A DNA stretch of 64,000 nt, from positions 6,293,001 through 6,357,000 of the forward strand of contig NZ_JARKIN010000001.1 of assembly GCF_029351045.1 (NCBI RefSeq), given 5' to 3'. This DNA comes from Streptomyces sp. WMMB303 (GTDB taxonomy: Bacteria > Actinomycetota > Actinomycetes > Streptomycetales > Streptomycetaceae). This document shows positions 51,643-59,112 of the stretch, one piece after another. The position numbers and the translations under genes are program-made. How positions within the stretch are numbered: position 1 is the first letter of the stretch; each line of letters begins with the position of its first letter. Below the pieces are notes generated by a model. That model searched no databases, was not told the DNA's origin, and worked only from the letters and a program-made list of their open reading frames with translations.

Positions 51643-52755
51643 ATGCGCGCCGACCGGCTCCTCTCGCTGCTCCTCCTGCTGCAGAACCGCGGCCGGATGA
51701 CGGCACCCGAACTCGCCACCGAGCTGGACGTCTCCGTCCGCACCGTCTACCGGGACATCGAGGCACTCAGCGGCGCGGGCGTACCCGTGCACGCCGACCG
51801 CGGCCCGGCGGGCGGCTTCCGCCTCATGGCCGGGTACCGCACCCGGCTCACCGGACTGACCGGCTCCGAGGCGGGGTCCCTCTTCCTGTCCGGACTGCCG
51901 GGCCCGGTGAGGGAACTGGGACTCGGCGCCGTGCTGGCGACCGCGCAGCTCAAAGTGCGCGCCGCGCTCCCCGCACCGCTCGCCGAGCACAGCCGGCTGG
52001 TCCAGGACCGGTTCCACCTGGACGCCCCGGCCTGGTTCCGGGACCCGGACCCGGTGCCGCTCCTGCCGACCGTCGCCCGCGCGGTGTGGGAGCAGCGGGT
52101 GCTGCGGGTGCGCTACCGGCGCTGGCGCGGCGAGGCACGGCGAGCGCTGCGCCCGCTGGGCATCGTCCTCAAGGGCGGCATCTGGTACGCGGTGGCGGTG
52201 ACCGCTGAACCGGACCAGGAGCACGGGGAAGAGGCGACCGCGGCCAGGGAGTCGACCACGGGGGCGCACCCCGCGGGCAACGGAAGCCCGGCCCCGGGGA
52301 CCGCGGACGGCGGCACCGCGGACGGGGAGGGCGGCGACCCCGGCGCGGGGGGCGTACGCACCTACCGGATCTCCCGACTGGTGGAGGCCGCCCTGGACGA
52401 CGAGGTCTTCGAGCGGCCCGCCGGCTTCGACCTGGCCGCCTCCTGGGAGGCGTCGACGCGGCGGCTCGAGGCGCTGCTCCGCAGCGAAACCGTCCGGGTC
52501 CGGCTCTCCCCCGCCGGTCTGCGGCTGCTCCCCGCGAAGTTCGGCGCACCCGGTGAGCGTGCACTGGAGCAGGCGGGACCGCCCGACGCGGAGGGGTGGA
52601 CCGAGGTCGAGCTGGCCGTGGAGTCGCAGCCGGTCGCCGTCTCCGATCTGCTCGGCCTGGGTGCCGAGGCGGAGGTGGTGGGGCCGCCCGCGCTGCGCGC
52701 CGCCATGGTCGAGGCTGTCCGGGCGCTCTCGGCCCGCTACCCGTCCGGGGCCTGA
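51643..52755 (+). CDS. YafY-type HTH/WYL-domain transcriptional regulator
   Basis: A 370-aa regulator. A winged helix-turn-helix fills residues about 1-60 (LLLLLQNRGRMTAPELATEL, VYRDIEALSGAGVP), and a WYL ligand-binding domain follows (VLRVRYRRWRGEARRALRPL, WYAVAVTAE), with a WCX-type C-terminal part. An insertion of about 50 low-complexity residues (Gly/Ala/Glu/Thr, around 200-250) splits the WYL region, which is unusual. The ATG at 51643 is supported by GGGAG upstream and by the operator placement. Confidence 0.85.
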   Translation: MRADRLLSLLLLLQNRGRMTAPELATELDVSVRTVYRDIEALSGAGVPVHADRGPAGGFRLMAGYRTRLTGLTGSEAGSLFLSGLPGPVRELGLGAVLATAQLKVRAALPAPLAEHSRLVQDRFHLDAPAWFRDPDPVPLLPTVARAVWEQRVLRVRYRRWRGEARRALRPLGIVLKGGIWYAVAVTAEPDQEHGEEATAARESTTGAHPAGNGSPAPGTADGGTADGEGGDPGAGGVRTYRISRLVEAALDDEVFERPAGFDLAASWEASTRRLEALLRSETVRVRLSPAGLRLLPAKFGAPGERALEQAGPPDAEGWTEVELAVESQPVAVSDLLGLGAEAEVVGPPALRAAMVEAVRALSARYPSGA

Positions 52756-53013
52756 CGGCCGGTCGGGCTCCGCCGAGCCGCTCAGCCCTGCCCGGCCATC
52801 AACCGCACCAGCGCGATCAGCGCGGCGCGGTGCGCGGCGCCGGGGCCGGTGTCTCGGACCGCCCACCGCGACGCTGCCGCTCCCGGTACGGACGCTGGTC
52901 CTCACGCTGATCGTCGTACCGGTAGGCCGCCTACGCACTGATACCGGCACTGCTCAGGGTGAACGCGCGGCTGGGCGGCGCCGCGACCCCCTCGACCGCA
53001 TCGCGGCGATGAC
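52756..53013. pseudogene. gene remnants between the WYL regulator and the XRE-TetR regulator
   Basis: No intact gene. On the minus strand a frame reads ...GAAHRAALIALVRLMAGQG and stops at 52782-52784 but is closed by an upstream stop within about 120 nt, so it looks like a detached C-terminus. On the plus strand near 52870-52920 a frame reads LPLPVRTLVLTLIVVPV, like the membrane-tail end of small monooxygenase-type proteins, then continues only after a frame change. Both suggest decayed neighbours. Identification is weak. Confidence 0.35.
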
Positions 53014-53055
53014 TGTTGCGCCTACTGACTGAGGCACCAGTCAGTAGGCGCAACA
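53014..53055. promoter_or_regulatory. 42-bp inverted repeat with 18-bp perfect arms
   Basis: TGTTGCGCCTACTGACTG, spacer AGGCAC, then its exact complement. It ends 80 nt before the XRE-TetR ATG. The inner CTGACTG...CAGTCAG part has the look of a TetR-type operator, and the outer part extends it. A rho-independent terminator is the alternative, but no T-run follows. Confidence 0.6.
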
Positions 53056-53061
53056 CCTGCG

Positions 53062-53085
53062 TTTATCTGGACGACATTGGATAAA
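53062..53085. promoter_or_regulatory. second inverted repeat TTTATC-N12-GATAAA
   Basis: A 6-12-6 inverted repeat, AT-rich, only 6 nt beyond the 42-bp element and 50 nt before the regulator ATG. It may overlap the promoter or be a second operator. Confidence 0.4.
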
Positions 53086-53135
53086 AAGCACACCGCTCAT
53101 TGCGGTTATCTCAACACTCTCGTACGGTGGCCCGC

Positions 53136-54065
53136 ATGCCGAACACAGCGGGCGACCGGATCCAGGACGGCGCGGGCGAGATCGCCGAGCGCGTCCGCGA
53201 GGTCGTCGAAGCCACCGGATGCAGCCAGCGGGAGTTCGCCCGGCGCATCGTGATGGACCCCTCGAAACTCTCCCGCTCGCTCGGCGGCTCGCGTCGCTTC
53301 ACCGTGGCCGAACTGGCCCGGATCGCCGACGCCGGCCGGGTCGACGCCGGGTGGCTGCTGGGCTCCGGCAGCACCGCGCCCGGCGCGGCCGACGCGCCAC
53401 AGACCCCGAGCGCCGCACCGGCGGCGGGTGGCGGGACCCGGACCGTCGCGCCACCCGCCGCCGGACGTCCGCTGCAGATCGTGCGCGAGACGGTGCGGCT
53501 GATCGCCGAACACGGCTTCCACGCCGTACGCGTGGCCGACATCGCCGCCGCCTGTGACACCAGCACCGCCGCGATCCACTACCACTTCCCCGGCCGCGCC
53601 GAACTGCTGGAGGCGGCCGTGCGCTGGTGCATGGACGAGGACACCGCCAGCCGCGCGGCCCGGATCTCCGAGACCGGGGCCACCGAGGACGCCGCTGCCG
53701 AACTGGCCGAACTCCTCGCCCTACAGACCCCGCGGACCGAACAGCAGCGGCGGCAGTGGCTGGTGTGGCTCGACCTGTGGGCCGAGGCGGCGCGCTCGAC
53801 CGCGATCGGACGGCTGCACGTCGAGTACTACCGGCAGTGGCGCACCACCGTCGCCGACGTCGTACGGCGCGGCATCGCCCAGGGCGTCTTCCGTCCCGTC
53901 GACCCCGAGTTCAGCGCGCTGCGGCTCACCGCCCTCGTCGACGGACTGGCCTCGCAGGTGCTGGCCGGCGCCGCCGGCACCGAGGACGGGACCGGCCCCG
54001 ACGACATGCACGCGGCGCTGCTCGCGCACGTGCGCACGGAACTGCTCGCCCAGGCCGCCGACTGA
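53136..54065 (+). CDS. XRE-TetR fusion transcriptional regulator of the carnitine genes
   Basis: A 309-aa regulator with two DNA-binding domains. Residues about 13-76 form an XRE/Cro-type helix-turn-helix (GCSQREFARRIVMDPSKLSR), then an Ala/Pro-rich linker (78-110), then a TetR helix-turn-helix (about 113-160, HAVRVADIAAACDTSTAAIHYHF) and a BetI-like C-terminal ligand domain (WLVWLDLWAEAARSTAIG). BetI-type TetR proteins respond to choline or betaine-related compounds, which suits the downstream carnitine genes. The ATG is chosen; a TTG 36 nt upstream is the other possibility and neither has a strong ribosome site. Likely controls the following operon. Confidence 0.82.
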   Translation: MPNTAGDRIQDGAGEIAERVREVVEATGCSQREFARRIVMDPSKLSRSLGGSRRFTVAELARIADAGRVDAGWLLGSGSTAPGAADAPQTPSAAPAAGGGTRTVAPPAAGRPLQIVRETVRLIAEHGFHAVRVADIAAACDTSTAAIHYHFPGRAELLEAAVRWCMDEDTASRAARISETGATEDAAAELAELLALQTPRTEQQRRQWLVWLDLWAEAARSTAIGRLHVEYYRQWRTTVADVVRRGIAQGVFRPVDPEFSALRLTALVDGLASQVLAGAAGTEDGTGPDDMHAALLAHVRTELLAQAAD

Positions 54066-54084
54066 CGACGCCCGGCGCCCGGCT

Positions 54085-54136
54085 GCCCACCGCCCACCGA
54101 CCGCCCACCGCCGACCGCCCACCGACGACCGACCAC
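54085..54136. repeat. short imperfect tandem repeat of CGACCGCCCAC-type units
   Basis: Four or so imperfect copies of an 11-13-nt unit (CCGACCGCCCACCG and variants) lie just before the BKACE gene and its GGAGG site. It could vary in length between strains. Confidence 0.5.
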
Positions 54137-54164
54137 TCCGCCCTTCCCACCCGGAGGTATCACC

Positions 54165-55061
54165 ATGTCCATCACCGAGAACGTCATCATCACCGCCGCC
54201 CTCACCGGCGCCGGTGACACCGTCGGGCGCAGCCCGCACGTGCCCGTCACCCCCGAGCAGATAGCCGCCTCGGCGGTCGAGGCCGCCGAGGCGGGCGCCG
54301 CCGTCGTGCACATCCACGTCCGCGACCCGGAGACCGGTGCACCCTCGCGGGACCGGAAGCTGTACCGCGAGGTCCTGGAGCGGATCAAGGAGACCGGTAC
54401 CGACGTCGTCATCAACCTGACCGCCGGGATGGGCGGCGACCTGGTGCTCGACGCCGACCAGCCGCTGGAGAAGGGCGCGCTGGACGGTACGGACCTGGTG
54501 GGCGGCCTGGACCGGCTGCCGCACGTGGAGGACCTGCTGCCGGACATCTGCACCCTGGACTGCGGGTCGCTCAACTTCGGCGACCAGCTCTACATCTCCA
54601 CCACGGAGATGCTGCGCAAGGGCGCGCGCCGGATCCAGGAGCTGGGGGTCAAGCCGGAGCTGGAGATCTTCGACACCGGGCAGCTCTGGTTCGCCAAGCA
54701 GCTGCTGGAGGAGGGGCTGCTGGACCAGCCGACCCTCTTCCAGCTGTGCATGGGCATCCCGTGGGGCGCACCGGCCGACCCGGGCGTGCTGCAGTCGATG
54801 GTCAACTTCCTGCCACCGAACGCGCAGTGGGCCTCGTTCGCGCTCGGCCGGATGCAGATGCCGTGGGTCGCGCAGTCGATCCTGCTCGGCGGGAACGTGC
54901 GGGTCGGTCTGGAGGACAACCTCTACCTCAGCCGCGGGGTCAAGGCCACCAACGGGCAGCTCGTGGAGCGTGCCGTGCAGATCACCGAGTCGCTCGGCGC
55001 CACGGTCGCCTCCCCCGACGAGGCCCGGGCCCGGCTGGGCCTCAAGCCCCGCACCGCCTGA
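54165..55061 (+). CDS. beta-keto acid cleavage enzyme (BKACE), probably 3-dehydrocarnitine cleavage
   Basis: A 298-aa TIM-barrel enzyme of the BKACE/DUF849 family that cleaves a beta-keto acid with acetyl-CoA to give acetoacetate and a new CoA ester. The metal-binding His pair is in VVHIHVRDPETG, and INLTAGMGGD and ASFALGRMQMPW are family-typical. The adjacent carnitine dehydrogenase and thioesterase genes suggest 3-dehydrocarnitine as substrate, yielding betainyl-CoA. GGAGG precedes the ATG. Confidence 0.85.
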   Translation: MSITENVIITAALTGAGDTVGRSPHVPVTPEQIAASAVEAAEAGAAVVHIHVRDPETGAPSRDRKLYREVLERIKETGTDVVINLTAGMGGDLVLDADQPLEKGALDGTDLVGGLDRLPHVEDLLPDICTLDCGSLNFGDQLYISTTEMLRKGARRIQELGVKPELEIFDTGQLWFAKQLLEEGLLDQPTLFQLCMGIPWGAPADPGVLQSMVNFLPPNAQWASFALGRMQMPWVAQSILLGGNVRVGLEDNLYLSRGVKATNGQLVERAVQITESLGATVASPDEARARLGLKPRTA

Positions 55062-55187
55062 GCGGTCGCCCCGCCCCTCCGGCATCCGCAGGCGCCGCCC
55101 GCCCCTCCCGCACCGGCGGGCCCTCCCCGGCGGCGAGCCCCGCCGGCCCCGCAGCCACACCGTCTCCCCACACCAAGGAGCACCCTG

Positions 55188-56144
55188 ATGAACACCCCTC
55201 CGACCGACGTGTCCCGAGTGACGTGCGTCGGCGCCGGCGTCATAGGCGGCGGCTGGGTCGCGCACTTCCTCGCGCGCGGCTATGACGTGACCGCCTGGGA
55301 CCCGGCGCCCGACGCGCCCGAGAAGCTGCGCCGCCTGGTGGACGCCGCCTGGCCCGCGCTCACCCGGATGGGGCTCGCCGAGGGCGCCTCCCCGGAGCGG
55401 CTCCGGTTCGCCGCAACCCTCGAGGAAGCCTGCGCCGAGGCACAGTTCGTGCAGGAGAGCGCGCCGGAGAAGCTGGAGCTCAAGCGCGGGCTGCTGGCCG
55501 AGCTGGACGCGGCGACGCCCGAGGGCGTCATCATCGCCTCCTCCACCTCCGGCTACCCGATGACCGACATGCAGACCGAGGCGGCACACCCGGAGCGGCT
55601 GCTGGTGGGCCACCCGTTCAACCCGCCGTATCTGATCCCGCTGGTCGAGGTGGTCGGCGGCGAGCGCACCGACCGGTCGGCCGTCGAATGGGCGTCGCGG
55701 TTCTACGAGGCGGCCGGCAAGTCGGTGATCACGATGGAGCGGGAACTGCCCGGCTTCATCGCCAACCGGCTGCAGGAGGCGCTGTGGCGGGAGGCGCTGC
55801 ACATGGTCGCCAACGGCGAGGCGACGGTGCAGGAGATCGACGACTCGATCACCGAGGGCCCCGGACTGCGCTGGGCGTTCATGGGGCCCTGCCTGACGTT
55901 CGCGCTGGCGGGCGGCGAAGGGGGCATGGGCCATATGCTCGACCACTTCGGGCCGTCCCTGAAGTCGCCGTGGACCCGGCTGGAGGCGCCCGAGCTGGAT
56001 GCGGCGCTGCGGGACGCGATGGTGGCGGGATGCGAGGAGGCCGCCGCCGGGCGGAGCATCGCCGACCTGGTCGCCGAGCGGGACCGAGGCGTCATCGACG
56101 TACTGCGGGCCACCGGCCGGCTCCCCGGCGAGGCGTCCGCATGA
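55188..56144 (+). CDS. 3-hydroxyacyl-CoA-dehydrogenase-type L-carnitine dehydrogenase
   Basis: A 318-aa NAD-dependent enzyme that probably oxidises L-carnitine to 3-dehydrocarnitine. The N-terminal Rossmann motif is CVGAGVIGGGWVAHFL, and the catalytic region holds SSTSGYPMTDMQ and HPFNPPYLIPLVEVVGG. The length matches stand-alone carnitine dehydrogenases rather than fatty-acid-oxidation enzymes of 280 aa. The thioesterase gene that overlaps it by 4 nt encodes the activity that is fused to the dehydrogenase in some proteobacteria. AAGGAG precedes the ATG. Confidence 0.85.
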   Translation: MNTPPTDVSRVTCVGAGVIGGGWVAHFLARGYDVTAWDPAPDAPEKLRRLVDAAWPALTRMGLAEGASPERLRFAATLEEACAEAQFVQESAPEKLELKRGLLAELDAATPEGVIIASSTSGYPMTDMQTEAAHPERLLVGHPFNPPYLIPLVEVVGGERTDRSAVEWASRFYEAAGKSVITMERELPGFIANRLQEALWREALHMVANGEATVQEIDDSITEGPGLRWAFMGPCLTFALAGGEGGMGHMLDHFGPSLKSPWTRLEAPELDAALRDAMVAGCEEAAAGRSIADLVAERDRGVIDVLRATGRLPGEASA

Positions 56145-56593
56145 CCCGGCTCCCGCTCTTCGAGCAGACCGTGCGTCCCGAGTGGATCGACTACAACGGC
56201 CATCTGAGCGAGGCGTTCTACGTCCTGGTCTTCGGCCACGCCACCGACGCGATGATGGACGAGGTCGGTCTGGGGCCGGCCTATCGCGAGGACACCGGCT
56301 GCTCCCTCTACACCGTCGAGGCGCATGTCCGGTACCTGGACGAGGTCGCGGAAGGGGCCCCGCTGACGGTGCGTACCCGCGTCCTCGGTGCCGCCGGGAA
56401 GAAGCTGCGCTTCGCGCACGAGATGTTCGTCGGACAACGCCCGGTCGCCACGACCGAGCTGTTCGCGCTGCATGTCGGCGCCGAGGGCAGCACGCCCTTC
56501 CCCGAAGCGGTCCGCGCGCGGCTGGAGGCGCTCCTCGAGGAGCCCCCGGAGTGGGCGGGGCGGGCCGTCGCCCCGGTCGGCCACTCCGGGTGA
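56141..56593 (+). CDS. hotdog-fold thioesterase, probably betainyl-CoA thioesterase
   Basis: A 150-aa single-hotdog thioesterase of the 4HBT/YbgC type, with the motif EWIDYNGHLSEAFY near residues 14-27 and LDEVAEGAPLTVRTRVL. It should hydrolyse betainyl-CoA to glycine betaine and CoA, completing carnitine breakdown. The ATG overlaps the dehydrogenase stop (ATGA). Substrate assignment rests on gene context. Confidence 0.82.
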   Translation: MTRLPLFEQTVRPEWIDYNGHLSEAFYVLVFGHATDAMMDEVGLGPAYREDTGCSLYTVEAHVRYLDEVAEGAPLTVRTRVLGAAGKKLRFAHEMFVGQRPVATTELFALHVGAEGSTPFPEAVRARLEALLEEPPEWAGRAVAPVGHSG

Positions 56594-56720
56594 TGTTGAC
56601 GATCCACGGCGCGAATCCCACAATGAGCGGCATGGTCGCGCACTCCACCTCCCCGCTCGGACGCCACGGCGTCCCGTGGCGGCGCGGGTGCGAGCGATCC
56701 GGTCTCTAGGTGTGATCCCG

Positions 56721-56762
56721 GCTCCCGGAGGGAGCGACGGCGGCCGCGCGCCCGCGCGGCCG
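56721..56762. terminator. two adjacent hairpins between the thioesterase and TauD genes
   Basis: GCTCCC-GGA-GGGAGC (56721-56735) and CGGCCGCGCG-CC-CGCGCGGCCG (56741-56762) stand in the 242-nt gap. They may end the carnitine operon, though no T-run follows either. Confidence 0.4.
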
Positions 56763-56835
56763 GGTACGACGGCCGCGTGCGGACGCGGCCGGTACGTCCA
56801 CCACGCGTTCGACCGGATCCGCTGGAGGATCGATC

Positions 56836-57798
56836 ATGAGTATCACCACCCCCGACCAGACTCCCGAGCAGGCTCCGGAGCAGACCGCACCCCTGCGTGA
56901 CGCCCGCGTCCCCGAAGGGGGCCTCTACGAAGGTGTGCGCATTCTGCGGCCCTTCGCCGAGGACTGGGAGGAGCGGCCCTACGAGCTGATCGAGGTCGTG
57001 CCGCAGACCCGCGTCATCGGCGCGGAGATCCGCGGTGCCGACCTGTCCCGTCCGCTGAGCCCCGCGCTGCGCGCGGAGCTGAACCGGGCGCTGCTGGAGT
57101 GGAAGGTCCTCTTCTTCCGCGGCGCGGGCCTCACCCCCGAGCAGCAGGCCGACTTCGCCCGGAACTGGGGCGACCTGGAGACCAATCCGCTGCTGGCCCG
57201 CGGGTCCAGCGACGAGATCGTCCGGTTCGACAAGGGGGCGGCGGCGCGGCCCACGTACGAGAACGTGTGGCACACCGACGTCACCTTCCGGGAGCGCCCG
57301 GCCCTGGGCGCGGTGCTCCAGCTGCGCGAGGTGCCGCCGCTGGGCGGGCACACCATGTGGGCGGACATGGCCGCGGCCTACGACAACCTGCCCACCCGGA
57401 TCCGGGAGCGGATCGACGGGGCCACCGCGGTGCACGACTTCATCCCCGGGTTCGCGCGGTTCACCTCGGCGGAGCGGCTGGCCGAGCTCCAGGAGGAGTT
57501 CCCGCCGGTCGAGCACCCGGTGGTGCGCACCCACCCGGAGACCGGCCGCCGGATGCTGTTCGTGAACACCTCGTTCACCACCCACATCGTGGGGATGGAG
57601 CGCGAGGAGAGCGACCGGCTGCTGGCCGAACTGGTCCGGCAGGCGCACGTTCCGGAGTACCAGGTGCGCTTCGCCTGGCAGCCCGGTGACATCGCGTTCT
57701 GGGACAACCGGGCGACCCAGCACTACGCCCTGTTCGACTACGCGCCGCACCGCCGGGTCGCCGAGCGGGTGGCGATCGTCGGCGACCGGCCGTTCTGA
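56836..57798 (+). CDS. TauD/TfdA family Fe(II)/2-oxoglutarate dioxygenase
   Basis: A 320-aa oxygenase with the facial triad: WHTDVTF (His146, Asp148) and distal His296 in NRATQHYALFDY, plus the 2-oxoglutarate-binding Arg region in HRRVAERVAIVGDRPF. The closest-looking relatives are taurine or alkyl-sulfonate dioxygenases. It lacks the zinc-binding N-terminal domain of gamma-butyrobetaine hydroxylase, so a link to carnitine is uncertain despite proximity. CTGGAGGA precedes the ATG. Confidence 0.85.
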   Translation: MSITTPDQTPEQAPEQTAPLRDARVPEGGLYEGVRILRPFAEDWEERPYELIEVVPQTRVIGAEIRGADLSRPLSPALRAELNRALLEWKVLFFRGAGLTPEQQADFARNWGDLETNPLLARGSSDEIVRFDKGAAARPTYENVWHTDVTFRERPALGAVLQLREVPPLGGHTMWADMAAAYDNLPTRIRERIDGATAVHDFIPGFARFTSAERLAELQEEFPPVEHPVVRTHPETGRRMLFVNTSFTTHIVGMEREESDRLLAELVRQAHVPEYQVRFAWQPGDIAFWDNRATQHYALFDYAPHRRVAERVAIVGDRPF

Positions 57799-57901
57799 GC
57801 CACCCCCCACAGCCGCTTCGCCCGCCTCTCTTCCCCCGGAGAGGCGGGCGAAGCCCTCTCCGGGCGCCGGCCGTGGAGCGGCCGGGCACCGGACGGGACG
57901 G

Positions 57902-58999
57902 TCAGCCGTCGGCGGGGACGCGCACCTCGTCCCGGATGTCGTTCACGCGGTCCGCCCACGCCTCCAGGTCCACCTTCTTCGGGTCGACTCCGTAGGTGTC
58001 GGCGGCGTCCTTGGCGACGTAGGCGGCGGTGCCCGGGTCGCTCCAGGCGCAGACGGGGATCGTCAGCTTCCGGCCGGCCTGCGACTTGACCAGTACCTCG
58101 CAGGTCAGCGGGTCGCCACCGGTGGGTGTGATGTCGCGGCGCTTGACGGCCACCGACATCGCCGAGCCCGACTCCATGCCGTCCATCATCTGGTTCTTGG
58201 ACATCTCGGGGTTGCCGTAGTCCTCACCGGTGGCCGCTCCGTACAGCAGCCGGGAGCTGCCCGAGGGGTTGGCGTAGGAGCCTAGGTGGGCCTCCTCGCC
58301 CGGCTGTCCGGGGTCGACCGAGTCGCTGAGGTCCTTCTTGAGCCGGTACTGGCCGTCATCCAGCGTCTTGGGGAACTTCAGCTCGTAGGTGGTCTCCGAC
58401 GGGCTCGGTGTCGGCTCCGGGGAGGACGAGTCGTCGGTGGGCTCCTCGGAGGCCGAGTCGGACTTCTCGGGCTTCACCTTGTCGTCGGCCGCGTCGTCCT
58501 TGTCGTCGGAACCGCCCGAGAGCACCAGCAGCGTGCCGGCGACGGCCAGCGCGACCACCAGCACCGCCGCCACGACGATGCCGACGACCTTGTTGCTGCG
58601 GTTGCTGCGGTTCGGCGGGGGCGGCTGCGGGCTTCCGTAGGGTGCGGGGAAGCCGGGCTGGCCGCCGGGCTGCCCGAAGCCGCCCGGAGCCCCGGGGCCG
58701 CCGGGGTTGCCGGGGTTGCCGGGGGGCTGGCCGAAACCGCCGCCCTGCGGCTGCCCGTAGCCGCCGCCTTGCGGCTGACCGTAGGCATTGCCCTGGGGCT
58801 GCCCTTGGCCACCGCCCTGCGGCTGCCCGTAGGCACCGCCCTGCGGCTGACCGTAGGCATTGCCCTGGGGCTGCCCTTGGCCGCCGCTCTGCGGCTGTGC
58901 AGGACCGCCGTCCTGGGGTTGTCCGTAGCCTCCCGCGGACGGGGGGCCGAAGCCACCGCCGCCCTGCGGCTGGTTCGGCGGCTGCGGGGGTGTCGTCAT
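57902..58999 (-). CDS. Gln/Pro/Gly-repeat membrane-anchored protein
   Basis: A 365-aa protein. Residues about 1-130 are low-complexity, dominated by repeats of AYGQPQGG and GGQGQPQGN; then one membrane helix (VVGIVVAAVLVVALAVAGTLLVL), an acidic/Ser-rich linker, and an extracytoplasmic domain of about 160 residues (ELKFPKTLDDGQYRLKKDL, LTCEVLVKSQAGRKLTIPVCAWSDPGTAAY) with two Cys that could form a disulfide. This cytoplasmic-tail/helix/outer-domain build is common in actinobacteria; function unknown. It converges with TauD. Confidence 0.72.
   Translation of the reverse strand: MTTPPQPPNQPQGGGGFGPPSAGGYGQPQDGGPAQPQSGGQGQPQGNAYGQPQGGAYGQPQGGGQGQPQGNAYGQPQGGGYGQPQGGGFGQPPGNPGNPGGPGAPGGFGQPGGQPGFPAPYGSPQPPPPNRSNRSNKVVGIVVAAVLVVALAVAGTLLVLSGGSDDKDDAADDKVKPEKSDSASEEPTDDSSSPEPTPSPSETTYELKFPKTLDDGQYRLKKDLSDSVDPGQPGEEAHLGSYANPSGSSRLLYGAATGEDYGNPEMSKNQMMDGMESGSAMSVAVKRRDITPTGGDPLTCEVLVKSQAGRKLTIPVCAWSDPGTAAYVAKDAADTYGVDPKKVDLEAWADRVNDIRDEVRVPADG
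58735..58905. repeat. tandem repeats coding for YGQPQGG units
   Basis: Repeated 24-30-nt segments around GGGCTGCCCTTGGC and CTGCGGCTGACCGTAG encode the Gln-rich N-terminal tail. They are likely unstable in copy number between strains. Confidence 0.6.
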
Positions 59000-59112
59000 C
59001 CCGTGTCCCTCCCTGCGAGGGAGGCGTACCCCGTCCCCCGACCGTGCTCGTGCCCGACGCTCGGTTCACGGTACCGCCGTATTGGCCAAAGCATTACTTC
59101 GGGGATACCGGT

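Noticed and set aside
53014..53055. Reading the 42-bp inverted repeat as the end of a transposable element
   Set aside because: There is only one copy in the window, no flanking target duplication was noticed and no transposase is near.
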